Assembly (NCBI GenBank): GCA_947175545.1
Contig: CAMWNI010000002.1
Coordinates: 124,001-188,000 of the forward strand
Length of the DNA stretch: 64,000 nt
From: an uncultured Porphyromonadaceae bacterium
Lineage (GTDB): Bacteria > Bacteroidota > Bacteroidia > Bacteroidales > Muribaculaceae
Direction: 5' to 3'
Below the pieces are notes generated by a model, which had not been told where the DNA came from, did not search any database, and was given only the letters and a program-made list of their open reading frames with translations. A program made the position numbers and the translations under genes. This document shows positions 28,923 through 38,735 of the stretch, one piece after another; within the stretch, counting starts at the first letter, position 1, and each line of letters begins with the position of its first letter.

Positions 28923-31098
28923 AGAAGAACTGCATCATGCGTGAGTAGACCACGGCGCGGGTGTTGCAGCCGTTAATCGAATGGTTCATGTTCGGAAAAA
29001 GGAGCATGTCGGGCCACTTGTCCTGACTGATCATCAGGGCGGTCAGTTCAATCATGTTGCTCATGTGGACATTGTCGTCGGCCGTTCCGCTGATCAGGAG
29101 CAGGGGGCAGTTGAGCTTGTCGACGCGGCTGACGGGGGCAGACTTTTCATAGCCGGTTTCGTTCTGTCGGGGCGTCTGCATGTAGCGTTCGGCATAGACA
29201 GTGTCGTAGTAGCGCCATGAGGTTACGGGCGCGATGGCCACTGCGGCGGCGTAAGGGGCGCCGCTGGAGGCACACATGAGGGTTTCGTATCCGCCGTAGC
29301 TCCAGCCGCAGATGCCAATGCGGGCGGCGTCGACGAATGGAAGGGTCTGCAGATGGGCAAGGACGGCGTTCTGGTCAATGGTTTCGTAGTGGCCGAGGTT
29401 CTTGTAGACGATCTGCTCGAACTTGCGTCCGCGGGCGCCGGTTCCACGACCGTCGACGCAGACAACTATGAAGCCCTGCGTGGCGGCATACCAGGCCCAG
29501 TCCATTGTCCAGCGGTTGGTTACTTCCTGCGAGCCGGGGCCGCTGTATTGGGTCATGATTACGGGATACTTGCGCGTCTCGGAGAAGTCAGTGGGCTTGA
29601 TCATCCATCCGTTGAGGGTTTCTCCGGCGCTGCCGACGGTGAAAAATTCCTTCCGCGGAGCGGCGGCAAACCGCGCCGCATAGTCGGCATTATCCTGCAA
29701 TACGCGGAGTTTTTTCTCCTTTCCAGCGGCAATCAGGGAGAACACGGGCGGCACAGAAGAGGAAGAATGGTTCAGAACGTAGAAGTTCATTGCCGGGGCG
29801 AACTGCGCGGTTGACCATCCTTCGGCGGGCGAGACGACGCTCTTGAGGCCTTTGCGGTCAATTTTGCAGACAAGGCGGTTCAGGGGGCCGTTTTCGGTCG
29901 ACTGATAGTAGCGGGTGCCGTCAGGGGCGCAGCCGTAGTAGGCCGTTACGTCATAATTGCCGGATGTTATTGCTCCGAGGTCGTTGCCGTTGTAGTCAAT
30001 CCGGTAGAGGTGGCTGAATCCGGTCCGGTCGCTGCGGATGACCATGCCGTCTTTTTCGTAGGCGATGTTTTCGTAGCACTCGGGAAGAATCCAGGCGCTG
30101 CTCCGCTCCTGATGGATTGACTGGGCGACGGCCGAACGGGGGTTGACGCGATAGATGTCAAGGAGGTTCTGCTCGCGGTTGAGAGTGGTGACAATCAGCT
30201 GGGAGGATTCGGGGCCGAAGTGAATCGAGGAAATGTACTCGAGGTCGGTGCGCGGAATGTCAATCGACTTGATTTTGCGGGTGTCAACGTCGTAAGAATG
30301 GAGGGTTACGCGCGAGTTTCTTTCACCGGCCACGGGATATTTGTAGGTAAAGTCGCCCGGATAAAGCGCATACTGCTCCATCGGGTTGCATGCGCCTTCA
30401 TACATGGTGAAGGAGAAGGCGGGAACGGCGGTTTCGTCGTAGCGCAGGAATGCAAGCGTAGAGTTGTCGGGCGCCCACTCCATTGAGCGGAACGTCGTGA
30501 ACTCTTCCTGATAGGTCCAGTCAGGCACGCCGTTGATGATGGAGTTGACGAGGCCGTCATCAGTGACGGCGACTTCGGAACCATAGTCGAGTTTGTGGAT
30601 GTAGATGTTGTTGTCGTCGGCCATGAAGGCAACCATGCGTCCGTCCGGGCTGAACACCGGGGCCTGCTGGCGGGGATGGGCCTCGGAGAGGGGCCGGAGA
30701 GTGTTGCGATTGAGGTCGAAGATGAAATATTCGGCCCAGAAGCTATGGCGATAGACAGGCGTCTTGGCCTCGTAGACGAGCATTTTGGTTGCATCGGGGC
30801 TGAGGACATAGTCGGCGATTGACTCGATTTTGCGGTCGCCACGGGTCGAGGCCACGTTTATGACGGTATCAAGCTTCTTTCCGGAGGCAACGTCGTAGCG
30901 GTCAATGGTTTTGCCATCCTCGCCGATTTTGAGGAAACTCAGGCCGTCAGGCATGAAGCTGAGCGAGGCGGAGGCGGCGACGTTTGCCGGATAGACATAG
31001 TGGGCAAGGTCTGCGACGCTGACAGTCTGCGCGGCTGACAGCGGGGCTACGGAGGCGGAGGCGCCGACGAGTAGCGCGGCGATTATTATTCGTTTCAT
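28903..31098 (-). CDS. Prolyl dipeptidyl peptidase (S9B, DPP IV-like)
   Basis: 731 residues with a signal peptide (ALLVGASASVAPLSAAQT). An N-terminal eight-bladed propeller precedes the alpha/beta-hydrolase domain. The catalytic triad is visible: Ser600 in GWSYGGY, Asp674 in GTADDNV, His706 in NMNHSIN. The propeller Glu pair motif is present as WTYQEEFTTF, matching the DPP IV glutamates that hold the substrate N-terminus. It should release X-Pro or X-Ala dipeptides in the periplasm for peptide-based nutrition. It starts six bases after the coiled-coil gene. Confidence 0.93.
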   Translation of the reverse strand: MKRIIIAALLVGASASVAPLSAAQTVSVADLAHYVYPANVAASASLSFMPDGLSFLKIGEDGKTIDRYDVASGKKLDTVINVASTRGDRKIESIADYVLSPDATKMLVYEAKTPVYRHSFWAEYFIFDLNRNTLRPLSEAHPRQQAPVFSPDGRMVAFMADDNNIYIHKLDYGSEVAVTDDGLVNSIINGVPDWTYQEEFTTFRSMEWAPDNSTLAFLRYDETAVPAFSFTMYEGACNPMEQYALYPGDFTYKYPVAGERNSRVTLHSYDVDTRKIKSIDIPRTDLEYISSIHFGPESSQLIVTTLNREQNLLDIYRVNPRSAVAQSIHQERSSAWILPECYENIAYEKDGMVIRSDRTGFSHLYRIDYNGNDLGAITSGNYDVTAYYGCAPDGTRYYQSTENGPLNRLVCKIDRKGLKSVVSPAEGWSTAQFAPAMNFYVLNHSSSSVPPVFSLIAAGKEKKLRVLQDNADYAARFAAAPRKEFFTVGSAGETLNGWMIKPTDFSETRKYPVIMTQYSGPGSQEVTNRWTMDWAWYAATQGFIVVCVDGRGTGARGRKFEQIVYKNLGHYETIDQNAVLAHLQTLPFVDAARIGICGWSYGGYETLMCASSGAPYAAAVAIAPVTSWRYYDTVYAERYMQTPRQNETGYEKSAPVSRVDKLNCPLLLISGTADDNVHMSNMIELTALMISQDKWPDMLLFPNMNHSINGCNTRAVVYSRMMQFFFDKLGK

Positions 31099-31104
31099 GC
31101 TGAA

Positions 31105-32076
31105 TTAAAAGAGCGTCAGTTGGGTGTTTGGGTCAGGTTCGGGGGTGTGGCGCGGGGGCTGATAGCCAAAGTCGGGATCAGGACCCGCGGGGGTGTGGCC
31201 GGCAGGAGCGCCGCCGGGCAGGAGCCAGTCGACTATTTCAATCTCGGCGAGGTCGGCCGAAGGTTCGCCCTGAGACACGGCGACGGGGGTTTTGCGCTTG
31301 CGCGAGCGGCGGGGCTTGCGGGGAGCTTCGTCGGCGTCAGTGGAGGCCATGTCGGCGGTCAGTTCCTTGCGTTGTTCAAGGGCTTCCTGAAGGGCTTTCG
31401 GGGCTTCGAGGTCGGCGATACGGGCGCTTAGTTCGAGGTTTTCGGCCTCTTTGGCTTCGAGTTTCGTCTTCAGGTCGTTCACCCGGGATTCAAGGGAGGT
31501 CTTGAGGGCCTCGAAGTCGCCTTCGCTGACTTCGGCCACGCGGATTTTGTTCATCAGCGAGGAAATCGAGAGTTTGTGTTGCTCGATTTCGGAGTCAAGT
31601 TCGGCAATGCGGGCTTCGAGGTCACGGTTGCGGTCCTGAAGGGCGCGGCGCTGTCGCTGCTCGCTCAGGAGGCTGGCCTTCTGCTCGTCGCGCTTGGAGG
31701 CAAAGTCTTTTTTCTCGGTTCTCAGTTCTTCAAGCTCGGTCTGCATCTTGGCGCGGTCGCCGGTCAGTTCCTTAAGGGCCATGCGGCGCATTGCACAGGC
31801 AAACTCGTCCATTGCGGGACCGAGCATCTGGCGCAGTTTGGCCCGCTGGCGGCCGGAGTCAATGGCCTCGGCAACGACGGGAGGCAGCGATGAGTTAATG
31901 ACGGCCAGGACGGCGTTGAGGAACGCATCGGAGGCCTCGTCGGAGGGGACGGGGTCCGGTTCCGGAGCGGCTGCCTCGGCAGCGTCAGTGTCTTTGTCGA
32001 GTTCGTCCAGTTCCTCAGAGTAGGAATACTGCTCGGAGAAACCGAAGGCCCGTTTTATGGCGTTTATCATTGACAT
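31105..32076 (-). CDS. Coiled-coil protein ending in a clamp-binding-like motif
   Basis: 323 residues, no signal peptide or membrane helix. Residues 1-45 are acidic; 45-110 form a small helical domain (LNAVLAVINSSLPPVVAEAI, DEFACAMRRM); about 115-245 are a long coiled coil rich in E/K/L heptads; 250-265 are strongly basic (RKPRRSRKRK); and the last five residues are QLTLF. QL(S/D)LF at a terminus is the classical bacterial sliding-clamp-binding motif. I do not recognise the family. A strong promoter precedes it and DPP, miaA and DUF4421 follow. A cytoplasmic DNA-associated role is inference. Confidence 0.75.
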   Translation of the reverse strand: MSMINAIKRAFGFSEQYSYSEELDELDKDTDAAEAAAPEPDPVPSDEASDAFLNAVLAVINSSLPPVVAEAIDSGRQRAKLRQMLGPAMDEFACAMRRMALKELTGDRAKMQTELEELRTEKKDFASKRDEQKASLLSEQRQRRALQDRNRDLEARIAELDSEIEQHKLSISSLMNKIRVAEVSEGDFEALKTSLESRVNDLKTKLEAKEAENLELSARIADLEAPKALQEALEQRKELTADMASTDADEAPRKPRRSRKRKTPVAVSQGEPSADLAEIEIVDWLLPGGAPAGHTPAGPDPDFGYQPPRHTPEPDPNTQLTLF

Positions 32077-32123
32077 GAGAGCTTGTTAGAGAGGAAAATG
32101 AATGATGATGAATTTTGATGACG

Positions 32124-32154
32124 CAAAAATACGATTTTTTACTCTAATGAGCAA
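32124..32154 (-). promoter_or_regulatory. Promoter of coiled-coil-DPP-miaA-DUF4421 unit
   Basis: Minus strand: TTG (32154-32152), 20 bases, TATTTTTG (32131-32124). Leader about 45 bases. The -33 box lies five bases past the gtrA stop. Confidence 0.75.
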
Positions 32155-32158
32155 GAAA

Positions 32159-32680
32159 TCATTGCTCAACTTTTCTTTCAATGGGAAGGAGTCTGATCAG
32201 GTAAGGGTCAAGACGGGTTGGACGGTAAACGAAGTAGCGCTGAAGGAGGAAGTTCCAGATCCAGCCGACAAGAACGGAGACGATGAAGCGAGCTGCGGCG
32301 AAGTAGCCGTCAGGGCGGAAGCCGATGGTTTCGAGCCAGGTCCAGCGCTGAAGCAGATAGTAGAGCGCCTCGGTTCCCCAGGCGTTGAGGGCGACGGAGC
32401 CGAGCCAGACCATTGCGAACTTGACGATGACGGCACGGACGGGACAGTCGGTTGCGTGGAACGTGAAGCGATAGTTGACGGAACAGTTGACAATGCCGCC
32501 GCAGACGGCGCCGATGGTCGAGGCGAGCCAGGGATCGAGGTTGACCCAGGCATAGAAGACGAAGCTCAAAACCAGATCTGTTGCTCCGGAAATCCAGCTC
32601 GACACTCCGGAGCGCAGAAACGTGAAGAGCAGGTTGTCGCTATGGAGAAACTTGTTGAAGAGTTTGCGGAAGGAAGCCAT
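32159..32680 (-). CDS. GtrA family membrane protein
   Basis: 173 residues with four membrane helices. Signatures include FLRSGVSSWISGATDLVLSF, GAVCGGIVNCSVNYRFTFHA and AARFIVSVLVGWIWNFLLQRYFVYR cut here to its core VGWIWNFLLQRYFVY. GtrA proteins are thought to flip or help transfer polyprenyl-linked sugars. It ends the DUF349-sugar transferase-recQ unit, and the sugar transferase two genes upstream makes a glycan role plausible. Confidence 0.9.
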   Translation of the reverse strand: MASFRKLFNKFLHSDNLLFTFLRSGVSSWISGATDLVLSFVFYAWVNLDPWLASTIGAVCGGIVNCSVNYRFTFHATDCPVRAVIVKFAMVWLGSVALNAWGTEALYYLLQRWTWLETIGFRPDGYFAAARFIVSVLVGWIWNFLLQRYFVYRPTRLDPYLIRLLPIERKVEQ

Positions 32681-32697
32681 ACGGGGTTTGCTGTTTT

Positions 32698-34563
32698 TTA
32701 GTTTTTCTTGCTCTCAAAGAGGCGGACAACGCGCGTGAAGTGGGTCCAATAGCGCTCGGTCTTGACTTCGCCGACGCCGAAAACGGCGGCAAATTCCTCG
32801 CGTGAGGTCGGGCGCCGGCGGCAGATGTCCTGCAAGGTGCGGTCGCTGAAAATCACGTAAGGAGGAATGCCTTGAATCCGGGCCATGTCGGCGCGCAGGC
32901 GCTTCAGTTCGCGCAGCAGGGCGGCATCGTCAGGAGCGGAACGGCGGGTCTCTTCGGCCCTGCCGGCGGAGGTTTTCGGCTCAGGCCCGGCGGGGCGCTC
33001 GAAGTAGAACTTGGAGAGGACCACGGGCAGCTCGCCGCGCAGGACCCTGGAGCCGGCGGAGGTGAGTTTCAGGCGGTTGCCCTCGTCATAGGCAATCTCG
33101 AAGAGGCCCAGCTGGAGCATCTGGCCCAGATAGGCCTTCCACTCCGGGGCGCTGAGGTCGCGCCCTGCGCCGTAAGTCTTTATGCGGTCAAAGCCGCGCG
33201 CAATCAGGTCGGCGCGCGAGGAGCCGCGCAGGATGTCGACGAGCATGGAGACCCCTACCCGCTCGCCCGTGCGGACAATGGCGCTGAGGGCTTTCTGGGC
33301 AATGATGTTGCCATCAATGCGCTGGGGGGGCGAGAGGCAGACGTCGCAGTTGCCGCAGTCGTGGTCGGTCGGCTCGGAGAAATAGCTCAGCAGGACGCGT
33401 CGGCGGCAGACTCCGGTCTCGGCATAGTCGACCATGCGCGAGAGTTTTTCCATGTTGATTTTTTCGCGCTCGCCTTCTTCAATGAAGTGGCGCAGGGTGG
33501 CCACATCGGCAAAGGAATAGAACATCAGCGCCTCGGCCGGAAGACCGTCGCGTCCGGCTCGGCCGATTTCCTGGTAGTAGCCCTCGATGTTGCGCGGCAG
33601 ATTGTTGTGGATAACGTAACGGATGTTGCTCTTATCAATGCCCATGCCGAAGGCCACAGTCGCGCAGACAACCTGCACGCGGCCATGGATAAAGTCACTC
33701 TGGGCGCGGTTGCGGGCGGAGGCCGACATGCCGGCGTGGTAGACGGCCACGCTGTAGCCGCGCACGCTCAGTTCCGCGGCCATCTGTTCGGTTGCCTTGC
33801 GGCTGATGCAGTAGATGATGCCGGAGTCGTCGGCATAGCGGTCAATCAGCGCGGAGATGAGGGAGAGTTTCTTGGGTCGGCCGGGGTTCTGCATGACCGT
33901 CAGCGAAATGTTAGGGCGGTCAAAGGAGCTGATAAAGACGGCGGGGCGACTCAGGCGCAGCTGGCTGATGATGTCGGCGCGTGTGAGCTTGTCGGCCGTG
34001 GCCGTCAGGGCAATGACGGGAACGGAGGGAAACAATTCCTTGATTCGGCTCAGGCGCGTGTATTCGGGGCGGAAATCGTGGCCCCACTGCGATATGCAGT
34101 GGGCCTCATCGACGGCAAAGAGCGAGATGCGCATGGCTGAGGGCCAGCGCTCCATTTCAATCAGCAGGCGCTCAGGCGAAACATAGAGGAGTTTGATCTG
34201 GCCGTGGCGAATCTGCTCGATGACGGCGGCATTTTCCGCGTCAGCCTGGCCGGAATGGAGCGATGCGGCGGGGATGCCGTTGGCCTGCAAGGCCTGGACC
34301 TGGTCGTTCATCAAGGCGATGAGCGGACTGACAACAACGGCCATTCCCGGCTGAATCAGGGCCGGAATCTGATAGCAGAGGCTCTTTCCGCCGCCCGTCG
34401 GCATCAGCACGGCGCAGTCGCGTCCGGCGCAGACGGTCGTGATTATCTCGGCCTGTCCGGGGCGAAACGAGTCATAGCCGAAGAAGCGCTTGAGAACGGC
34501 CAGCGCCTGCAACTCAATATGCGTTTTCTTCTCCACAAAGTGCGTTGACGATTGTTCTGACAA
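32698..34563 (-). CDS. recQ: ATP-dependent DNA helicase RecQ
   Basis: 3'-5' DNA helicase of recombination and fork repair. In 621 residues: [14 protein letters not shown] (motif 0), Walker [13 protein letters not shown] with GGGK at 57-60, [17 protein letters not shown] at 152-168, the zinc-binding [10 protein letters not shown], the RQC winged helix, and a C-terminal HRDC domain ([20 protein letters not shown]). It overlaps the sugar transferase 3' end by 50 bases if the ATG at 34563 is used; GTG at 34536 is an alternative start with a shorter overlap. Confidence 0.95.
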   Translation of the reverse strand: MSEQSSTHFVEKKTHIELQALAVLKRFFGYDSFRPGQAEIITTVCAGRDCAVLMPTGGGKSLCYQIPALIQPGMAVVVSPLIALMNDQVQALQANGIPAASLHSGQADAENAAVIEQIRHGQIKLLYVSPERLLIEMERWPSAMRISLFAVDEAHCISQWGHDFRPEYTRLSRIKELFPSVPVIALTATADKLTRADIISQLRLSRPAVFISSFDRPNISLTVMQNPGRPKKLSLISALIDRYADDSGIIYCISRKATEQMAAELSVRGYSVAVYHAGMSASARNRAQSDFIHGRVQVVCATVAFGMGIDKSNIRYVIHNNLPRNIEGYYQEIGRAGRDGLPAEALMFYSFADVATLRHFIEEGEREKINMEKLSRMVDYAETGVCRRRVLLSYFSEPTDHDCGNCDVCLSPPQRIDGNIIAQKALSAIVRTGERVGVSMLVDILRGSSRADLIARGFDRIKTYGAGRDLSAPEWKAYLGQMLQLGLFEIAYDEGNRLKLTSAGSRVLRGELPVVLSKFYFERPAGPEPKTSAGRAEETRRSAPDDAALLRELKRLRADMARIQGIPPYVIFSDRTLQDICRRRPTSREEFAAVFGVGEVKTERYWTHFTRVVRLFESKKN

Positions 34564-35902
34564 TGATTTTCAGGTCAAGCATCGGACTCCAGTGTTCAAT
34601 GTACCAGACATCGGCGATTACGCGCTGCTCCATTTTCCAAAGTTCGTCCGTGTTGCCGCGGAAGCCGCAGACCTGGGCCCAGCCGGTGATGCCGGGCTTG
34701 ACAACATGGCGGAGCATGTAGCGGTCAATCAGGCGACTATACTGCTCCGTATGGGCAAGCATGTGAGGCCTCGGACCGCAGACGGACATGTCGCCGAGCC
34801 AGACGTTGATGAACTGCGGGAGTTCGTCGATTGAGGTCCGGCGCAGGAAGTCGCCGACGCGGGTCTTGCGGGGGTCATTGGTCGTGGCCTGGGTTTTGTC
34901 GCTGTCAGGGTTGACCCTCATGGTGCGGAATTTCAGGCAGGTAAATTCACGCCCTTTGTAGCCGGTGCGCCTCTGGCGGAAGAAGACCGGACCGGGCGAT
35001 GACAGCTTGACCGCAATCGCCACGGGAATGAAAATCAAGGGGGAGACAAGCAGGAACGCCGACGAGAAGACCAAGTCGAACGTACGCTTGATGATGCGGT
35101 TGTAGCGGCGGCTCAGGGGGTTCAGAAGGGGCGTCAGCACGGGCAGACCGCCGACATTGTCCATGTCGAAGCGGCGGCCGACAAAGGGCGAAATCTTCGG
35201 CACGTAGTGAAACTCGACCATCGTGTTGTCCGTGATGCTGATGACTCGGAGCAGTTCGTCTTCGTTCTCGCCCGAGAGGGAGAAGAAAACTTCGTCAACG
35301 GCGTTCTCGCGGATGAATTCGTCAAGATTGTCAATCGTGCCGCAGTAGGTGCCACTGAAGCCGGGGGCGGGAGTCTTGTCGAAGAAGCCGAGCAGGCGAT
35401 AGCCGTAGGACTCGTCGAAGGTCAGCGATTCGCCAAGGCGGCGCGCCGTCGGGTTCGTGCCGACAACGACCACTCGTGAATAGTTGCGTCCCCGAGTACG
35501 CAAATACTTAAGCAGCAGCCGGGTGCCGATCCAAAGGAAGGGCATCACGACGAACATCATCAGGTAATACCGGAAATAGAACCCGGCGGGAAAGTCGTTG
35601 GCCTTCAGGAAGGAAAGGAGCGTGACAAAGCAGAGCGCATGAAGAATGACGGCCTTGAACGAACTGACAACGAGGCGCTCCAGATGGAGTGTACGTTGAA
35701 CGCGCGCGCGCTCGAACATAGTGGCCACAGGCAGGAAACTGACCGTTACGAGCAGCCATTTCAGGCGCCCGTAATGGTCAAGCAACTCGGGATGCATCCA
35801 GCAGAGAATACCGAACAGGGCGTTGACCACTACGAGGTCAAGCAGTGACAGCAACTCTCTGAGGAAGCGTCCGTAACGTCCTCGAGAAGGTATTTCAGGC
35901 AT
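34514..35902 (-). CDS. Undecaprenyl-phosphate sugar phosphotransferase (WcaJ/WbaP-type)
   Basis: 462 residues. An N-terminal four-helix membrane domain and a CoA-binding-like Rossmann part ([17 protein letters not shown]) precede the phosphoglycosyl transferase core: [46 protein letters not shown] with the D/E region, [28 protein letters not shown] and [15 protein letters not shown]. It starts capsule, O-antigen or exopolysaccharide repeats by placing a hexose 1-phosphate on undecaprenyl phosphate; the sugar is unknown. No glycosyltransferase cluster adjoins it. Start overlaps the DUF349 stop by eight bases. Confidence 0.93.
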   Translation of the reverse strand: MPEIPSRGRYGRFLRELLSLLDLVVVNALFGILCWMHPELLDHYGRLKWLLVTVSFLPVATMFERARVQRTLHLERLVVSSFKAVILHALCFVTLLSFLKANDFPAGFYFRYYLMMFVVMPFLWIGTRLLLKYLRTRGRNYSRVVVVGTNPTARRLGESLTFDESYGYRLLGFFDKTPAPGFSGTYCGTIDNLDEFIRENAVDEVFFSLSGENEDELLRVISITDNTMVEFHYVPKISPFVGRRFDMDNVGGLPVLTPLLNPLSRRYNRIIKRTFDLVFSSAFLLVSPLIFIPVAIAVKLSSPGPVFFRQRRTGYKGREFTCLKFRTMRVNPDSDKTQATTNDPRKTRVGDFLRRTSIDELPQFINVWLGDMSVCGPRPHMLAHTEQYSRLIDRYMLRHVVKPGITGWAQVCGFRGNTDELWKMEQRVIADVWYIEHWSPMLDLKIIVRTIVNALCGEENAY

Positions 35903-37703
35903 TAATCTTCGACTCTACAATCTCAATTTTGCTCTGGATTGACTCAAGTTCCTCGCGAAGGCGGGCAATGCGGCCCTGCATGTCGCGAAGCATGGCCTCG
36001 CCGCTGCGCGAGCGCGAGTTAAAGAAGCCAAGGTTGTTCTCGAAGGTCTTGATTTCGTTCTTTTTGGTTTCGAGCGAGCGCATCAGGCGGTCACGCTGGC
36101 GCGCCAGTTCGCGGTCATTGCCCTCAAGGCCCTTGACCTGGTCTTCGAAGGCGGCGCGGGCAGCGCGGCGGTTGTTCATGTCAAGCAGGTCGTAAAGACG
36201 GCTGACTTCGGTGCGGTAGGCGTCATGAATCTTGTCCTTTTCGCGGAAGGGGACGTGGCCCGCCTGCTGATAGGCCTGCATCAGTTCGCGCACATGGGCA
36301 ATCGCAGCCTTGCGCTCTTCAGCGCCGTCAGCGCTGCCAATGGCCTTCAGTTGTTCAATGATCCGGCGTTTGTTCTGAAGGTTTTCCTGCTCGCTCTTGC
36401 GTGTTTCGGAGCCAAACTGCTTTTTGCGCTCGAAGAAGTAGTCGCAGGCAGAGCGGAAGCGCGCCCAGACGGCGTCGCTGTGCTTTCTGGGGACGGCGCC
36501 GATGGCCTTCCACTTAGTCTGAAGGTCAATCAGGCGGTCAGAGGCTTTCTTCCAGTCGGTGCTTTCCTTCAGTTCTTCGGCCTGTTCGCAGAGGCTGATT
36601 TTCTTGGCAAGGTTTTCAGCATAGTCCTCCTTGACGGCTTTGAAATAGGCGGCCTTGGCGGCAAAGAAGTCGTCACAGCGGGTGCGGAAGCGCTTAAACA
36701 GTTCATTGTTGGCCTTGCGCGAGGCAAATCCGAGGGTTTTCCATTCTTCCTGAGAGGCAAGGACGGTCTTGGTCGCTTCCTCCCAGGCGGTATGGCTCTT
36801 CAGGCCTTCGATGTCGATTGCCTCCAGGCGCTCGCACAGTGCAATCTTGCTCTCTTCGTTACGAAGTTCGGCCGCTTTGCGTTCTTCGAAAAACGCCTGG
36901 TATTTCTTGTTGATTTCGGCGGAGATATCCTTGAATGTGGCCCAGATTTCCTCGCGAAGTTCGCGGGCGACGGGGCCTGCCTCGCGCCACTTCGTGTGCA
37001 GGTCCTGAAGGTGGCGGAACGCAACAACGACGTCAGTCTCCTCCAGGAGTTTGCGCGCCTGTTCAATAATCAGTGTTTTCAGTTCAAGATTCTTCTTGAA
37101 GTCGAGGTCGCGGAGATCTTTGTTGACCTTGAGCTGGTCGTAGAACTTCTCGGTTGCTTCCTGATAGCGCTTCCACAGGGCTGAGGTCTCCGTATCAGGC
37201 ACGTTGCCGATTTCCTTGAACGACTGTTGCAGTTCGCGCACGCGCTCAATATGGCGGTGAACACTGTCGGCATCGTCCGAGGCATTGTTGAGTTCTTCAA
37301 TAATCGCGTTTTTCTTTTGCAGATTGTCCAGTTCCAGGGCCGTCTGGGCAGCTTTCAGGGCCGCGCGCTTGTCCTTATAGACCTGGAGAGAGGCCTTGAA
37401 TTCTTCCTCAAGAGCGTCGACGGCAGGCTTGAACTCAGCCTCCAGGTTGCCTTCAACGGCAAGATAGGCGGCCTTTTCGGCGGCAATCTCGTCATGGCGT
37501 ATGGCGTAGAAACGGACCTTCAGTCGGTTGATGTCGTCATTGGAAATTTCGGCTGCATCCTTGCTGACGAGCGTCTTGATGCTTTCAACGATTTCCGGCT
37601 TGGAGAGCGGCGCCGGGCGGCTCTGACTGTCGGTTGAGGGGGTCACTGCGGCTTCAGATGCGAAAGCTTCGGATGCCGTCAAGGGTTCATTCTGGAGGTC
37701 CAT
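35895..37703 (-). CDS. DUF349 repeat protein
   Basis: 602 residues from the ATG at 37703. An in-frame start at 37772 would add 23 residues reading through the promoter-proximal leader and is less likely. The chain is almost wholly helical and charged, with about five DUF349 units, each with a W-K/R-x-I/A-G-x-V/A-P-R core (RYQEATEKFYDQL, WREAGPVARELREEIW, WKTLGFASRKANNELFKRFR, WKAIGAVPRKHSDAVWARFR) and a C-terminal coiled coil. Cytoplasmic; function not established. It leads the unit with the sugar transferase, recQ and gtrA. Confidence 0.88.
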   Translation of the reverse strand: MDLQNEPLTASEAFASEAAVTPSTDSQSRPAPLSKPEIVESIKTLVSKDAAEISNDDINRLKVRFYAIRHDEIAAEKAAYLAVEGNLEAEFKPAVDALEEEFKASLQVYKDKRAALKAAQTALELDNLQKKNAIIEELNNASDDADSVHRHIERVRELQQSFKEIGNVPDTETSALWKRYQEATEKFYDQLKVNKDLRDLDFKKNLELKTLIIEQARKLLEETDVVVAFRHLQDLHTKWREAGPVARELREEIWATFKDISAEINKKYQAFFEERKAAELRNEESKIALCERLEAIDIEGLKSHTAWEEATKTVLASQEEWKTLGFASRKANNELFKRFRTRCDDFFAAKAAYFKAVKEDYAENLAKKISLCEQAEELKESTDWKKASDRLIDLQTKWKAIGAVPRKHSDAVWARFRSACDYFFERKKQFGSETRKSEQENLQNKRRIIEQLKAIGSADGAEERKAAIAHVRELMQAYQQAGHVPFREKDKIHDAYRTEVSRLYDLLDMNNRRAARAAFEDQVKGLEGNDRELARQRDRLMRSLETKKNEIKTFENNLGFFNSRSRSGEAMLRDMQGRIARLREELESIQSKIEIVESKINA

Positions 37704-37791
37704 TTTCGTGCTGATAATTAATCGGTTAGAGTAATAGGAACGAGCCTCAGCCCATGCAAGGGCCTTGGCCAATACATATAAATTAATGTGC

Positions 37792-37822
37792 CAAATTTAC
37801 ACATTTTCCCCATAAAAACAAA
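37792..37822 (-). promoter_or_regulatory. Promoter of DUF349-sugar transferase-recQ-gtrA unit
   Basis: Minus strand: TTTG (37822-37819), 19 bases, TAAATTTG (37799-37792). Leader about 85 bases to the ATG at 37703, which supports that start over 37772. Confidence 0.8.
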
Positions 37823-37860
37823 AAATTCCGCTCCAAAATACGAATTAACCCGCAACCGGC

Positions 37861-37888
37861 AAAAAAAAGAAGCGACCACTCGGGTCGC
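37861..37888 (-). terminator. Intrinsic terminator of the DUF308 gene
   Basis: GCGACC / GGTCGC stem with loop ACTCG, followed on the minus strand by a run of eight T after TTC. It starts ten bases after the stop at 37899. Confidence 0.75.
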
Positions 37889-37898
37889 CTCTGTCAGT

Positions 37899-38642
37899 CT
37901 ATTCCGTCGGAGTCACAGAGTCGAACTCAGCCGCGGGAGGAGTCACAGAGTCAGACTCGGCCGCGGGAGGCGTCACAGTCTCGGCCGCGGCCTCGGCAGG
38001 CGCCTGAGAGACGGGGGAAGCGGCCACGACGAGGTTGCGGCGGAAGGATATGATGGCGGCAACCTCAATGAGAGCGCCGACGGAGAAAACAATCATGGCA
38101 ATGGCCGTAATCATGACAATAAACTCCTTAGTGGTGTCAGGAGGGAGTATGCACATGACAATGCCACACAGGGCGACGAGCGACGGCAACAAATAGAACC
38201 CGAAGGGGAATTTGACGGGACGGAAGCCGGCAACCATGGTGAAAACCAGAAACAGACCGGCAAGAATCATCATTGCGCCAAGAATATAGATCATGGCCGT
38301 TGAAAAACCGCCGGGAGAGAGAACCATCCACAGGCCGAGAGCGCCCGAGGCTACGGCCGACAACATTCCGAAGACGGAGGCCCCGGAGGATTTGCGACCG
38401 GCCTCGTCAGAGTGGCGGCGGGCGCGCACAAACTGCAACACGATGTTCAACACGGCCGAAGCCAGAAACAGATAGCCGAGACAACTGACGAAGAACTCAA
38501 GGCTCGGAAGCTTGTAACAGAGTAAAAGGATACCGGCTGCGAGAACCAGCAGCGAGGTCCAGAGAATGCGTTTGTAGTCCACGGGAATTTTGGTTTTAAG
38601 GGTTGATATTAAATATGTTTTTACTAAAAAACGTAAAAACAC
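37899..38642 (-). CDS. DUF308 (HdeD-like) membrane protein with repeat tail
   Basis: 247 residues with six membrane helices in three hairpins (LWTSLLVLAAGILLLCYKLP, MIYILGAMMILAGLFLVF, EFIVMITAIAMIVFSVGAL), the DUF308/HdeD pattern. HdeD helps acid resistance in E. coli; here the role is unknown. The last 38 residues are a low-complexity tail with the ten-residue unit VTPPAAESDS repeated. The start is uncertain: ATG 38642 is only about 13 bases from the likely transcription start, while GTG at 38582 (VDYKRILW) begins just before the first helix. Confidence 0.8.
   Translation of the reverse strand: MFLRFLVKTYLISTLKTKIPVDYKRILWTSLLVLAAGILLLCYKLPSLEFFVSCLGYLFLASAVLNIVLQFVRARRHSDEAGRKSSGASVFGMLSAVASGALGLWMVLSPGGFSTAMIYILGAMMILAGLFLVFTMVAGFRPVKFPFGFYLLPSLVALCGIVMCILPPDTTKEFIVMITAIAMIVFSVGALIEVAAIISFRRNLVVAASPVSQAPAEAAAETVTPPAAESDSVTPPAAEFDSVTPTE
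37911..37990. repeat. 30-base tandem repeat in the DUF308 tail
   Basis: Two near-identical 30-base units (37911-37940 and 37941-37970) and a partial third. They encode the VTPPAAE-type decapeptides and stay in frame. Confidence 0.75.
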
Positions 38643-38658
38643 GTTGAAAAGTTGCAGG

Positions 38659-38696
38659 CAAAGTTAACTAAAATCAGAAATATTTACTTAACTTTG
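38659..38696. promoter_or_regulatory. Divergent -7 boxes of DUF308 and korA
   Basis: TAACTTTG occurs on the minus strand at 38666-38659 (toward DUF308) and on the plus strand at 38689-38696 (toward korA), 22 bases apart. Neither has a good TTTG at the -33 spacing, so each may need an activator or the boxes may compete. Confidence 0.5.
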
Positions 38697-38735
38697 CGCT
38701 GCAAAATAATAAACCTTAAATCCATTAAAGGACAA

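Noticed and set aside
37704..37772. Earlier start for the DUF349 protein
   Set aside because: It falls in the leader after the promoter; the extra residues have no family match.
38652..38735. Earlier ATG for korA
   Set aside because: It precedes the TAACTTTG box and encodes an AT-rich leader unlike the protein.
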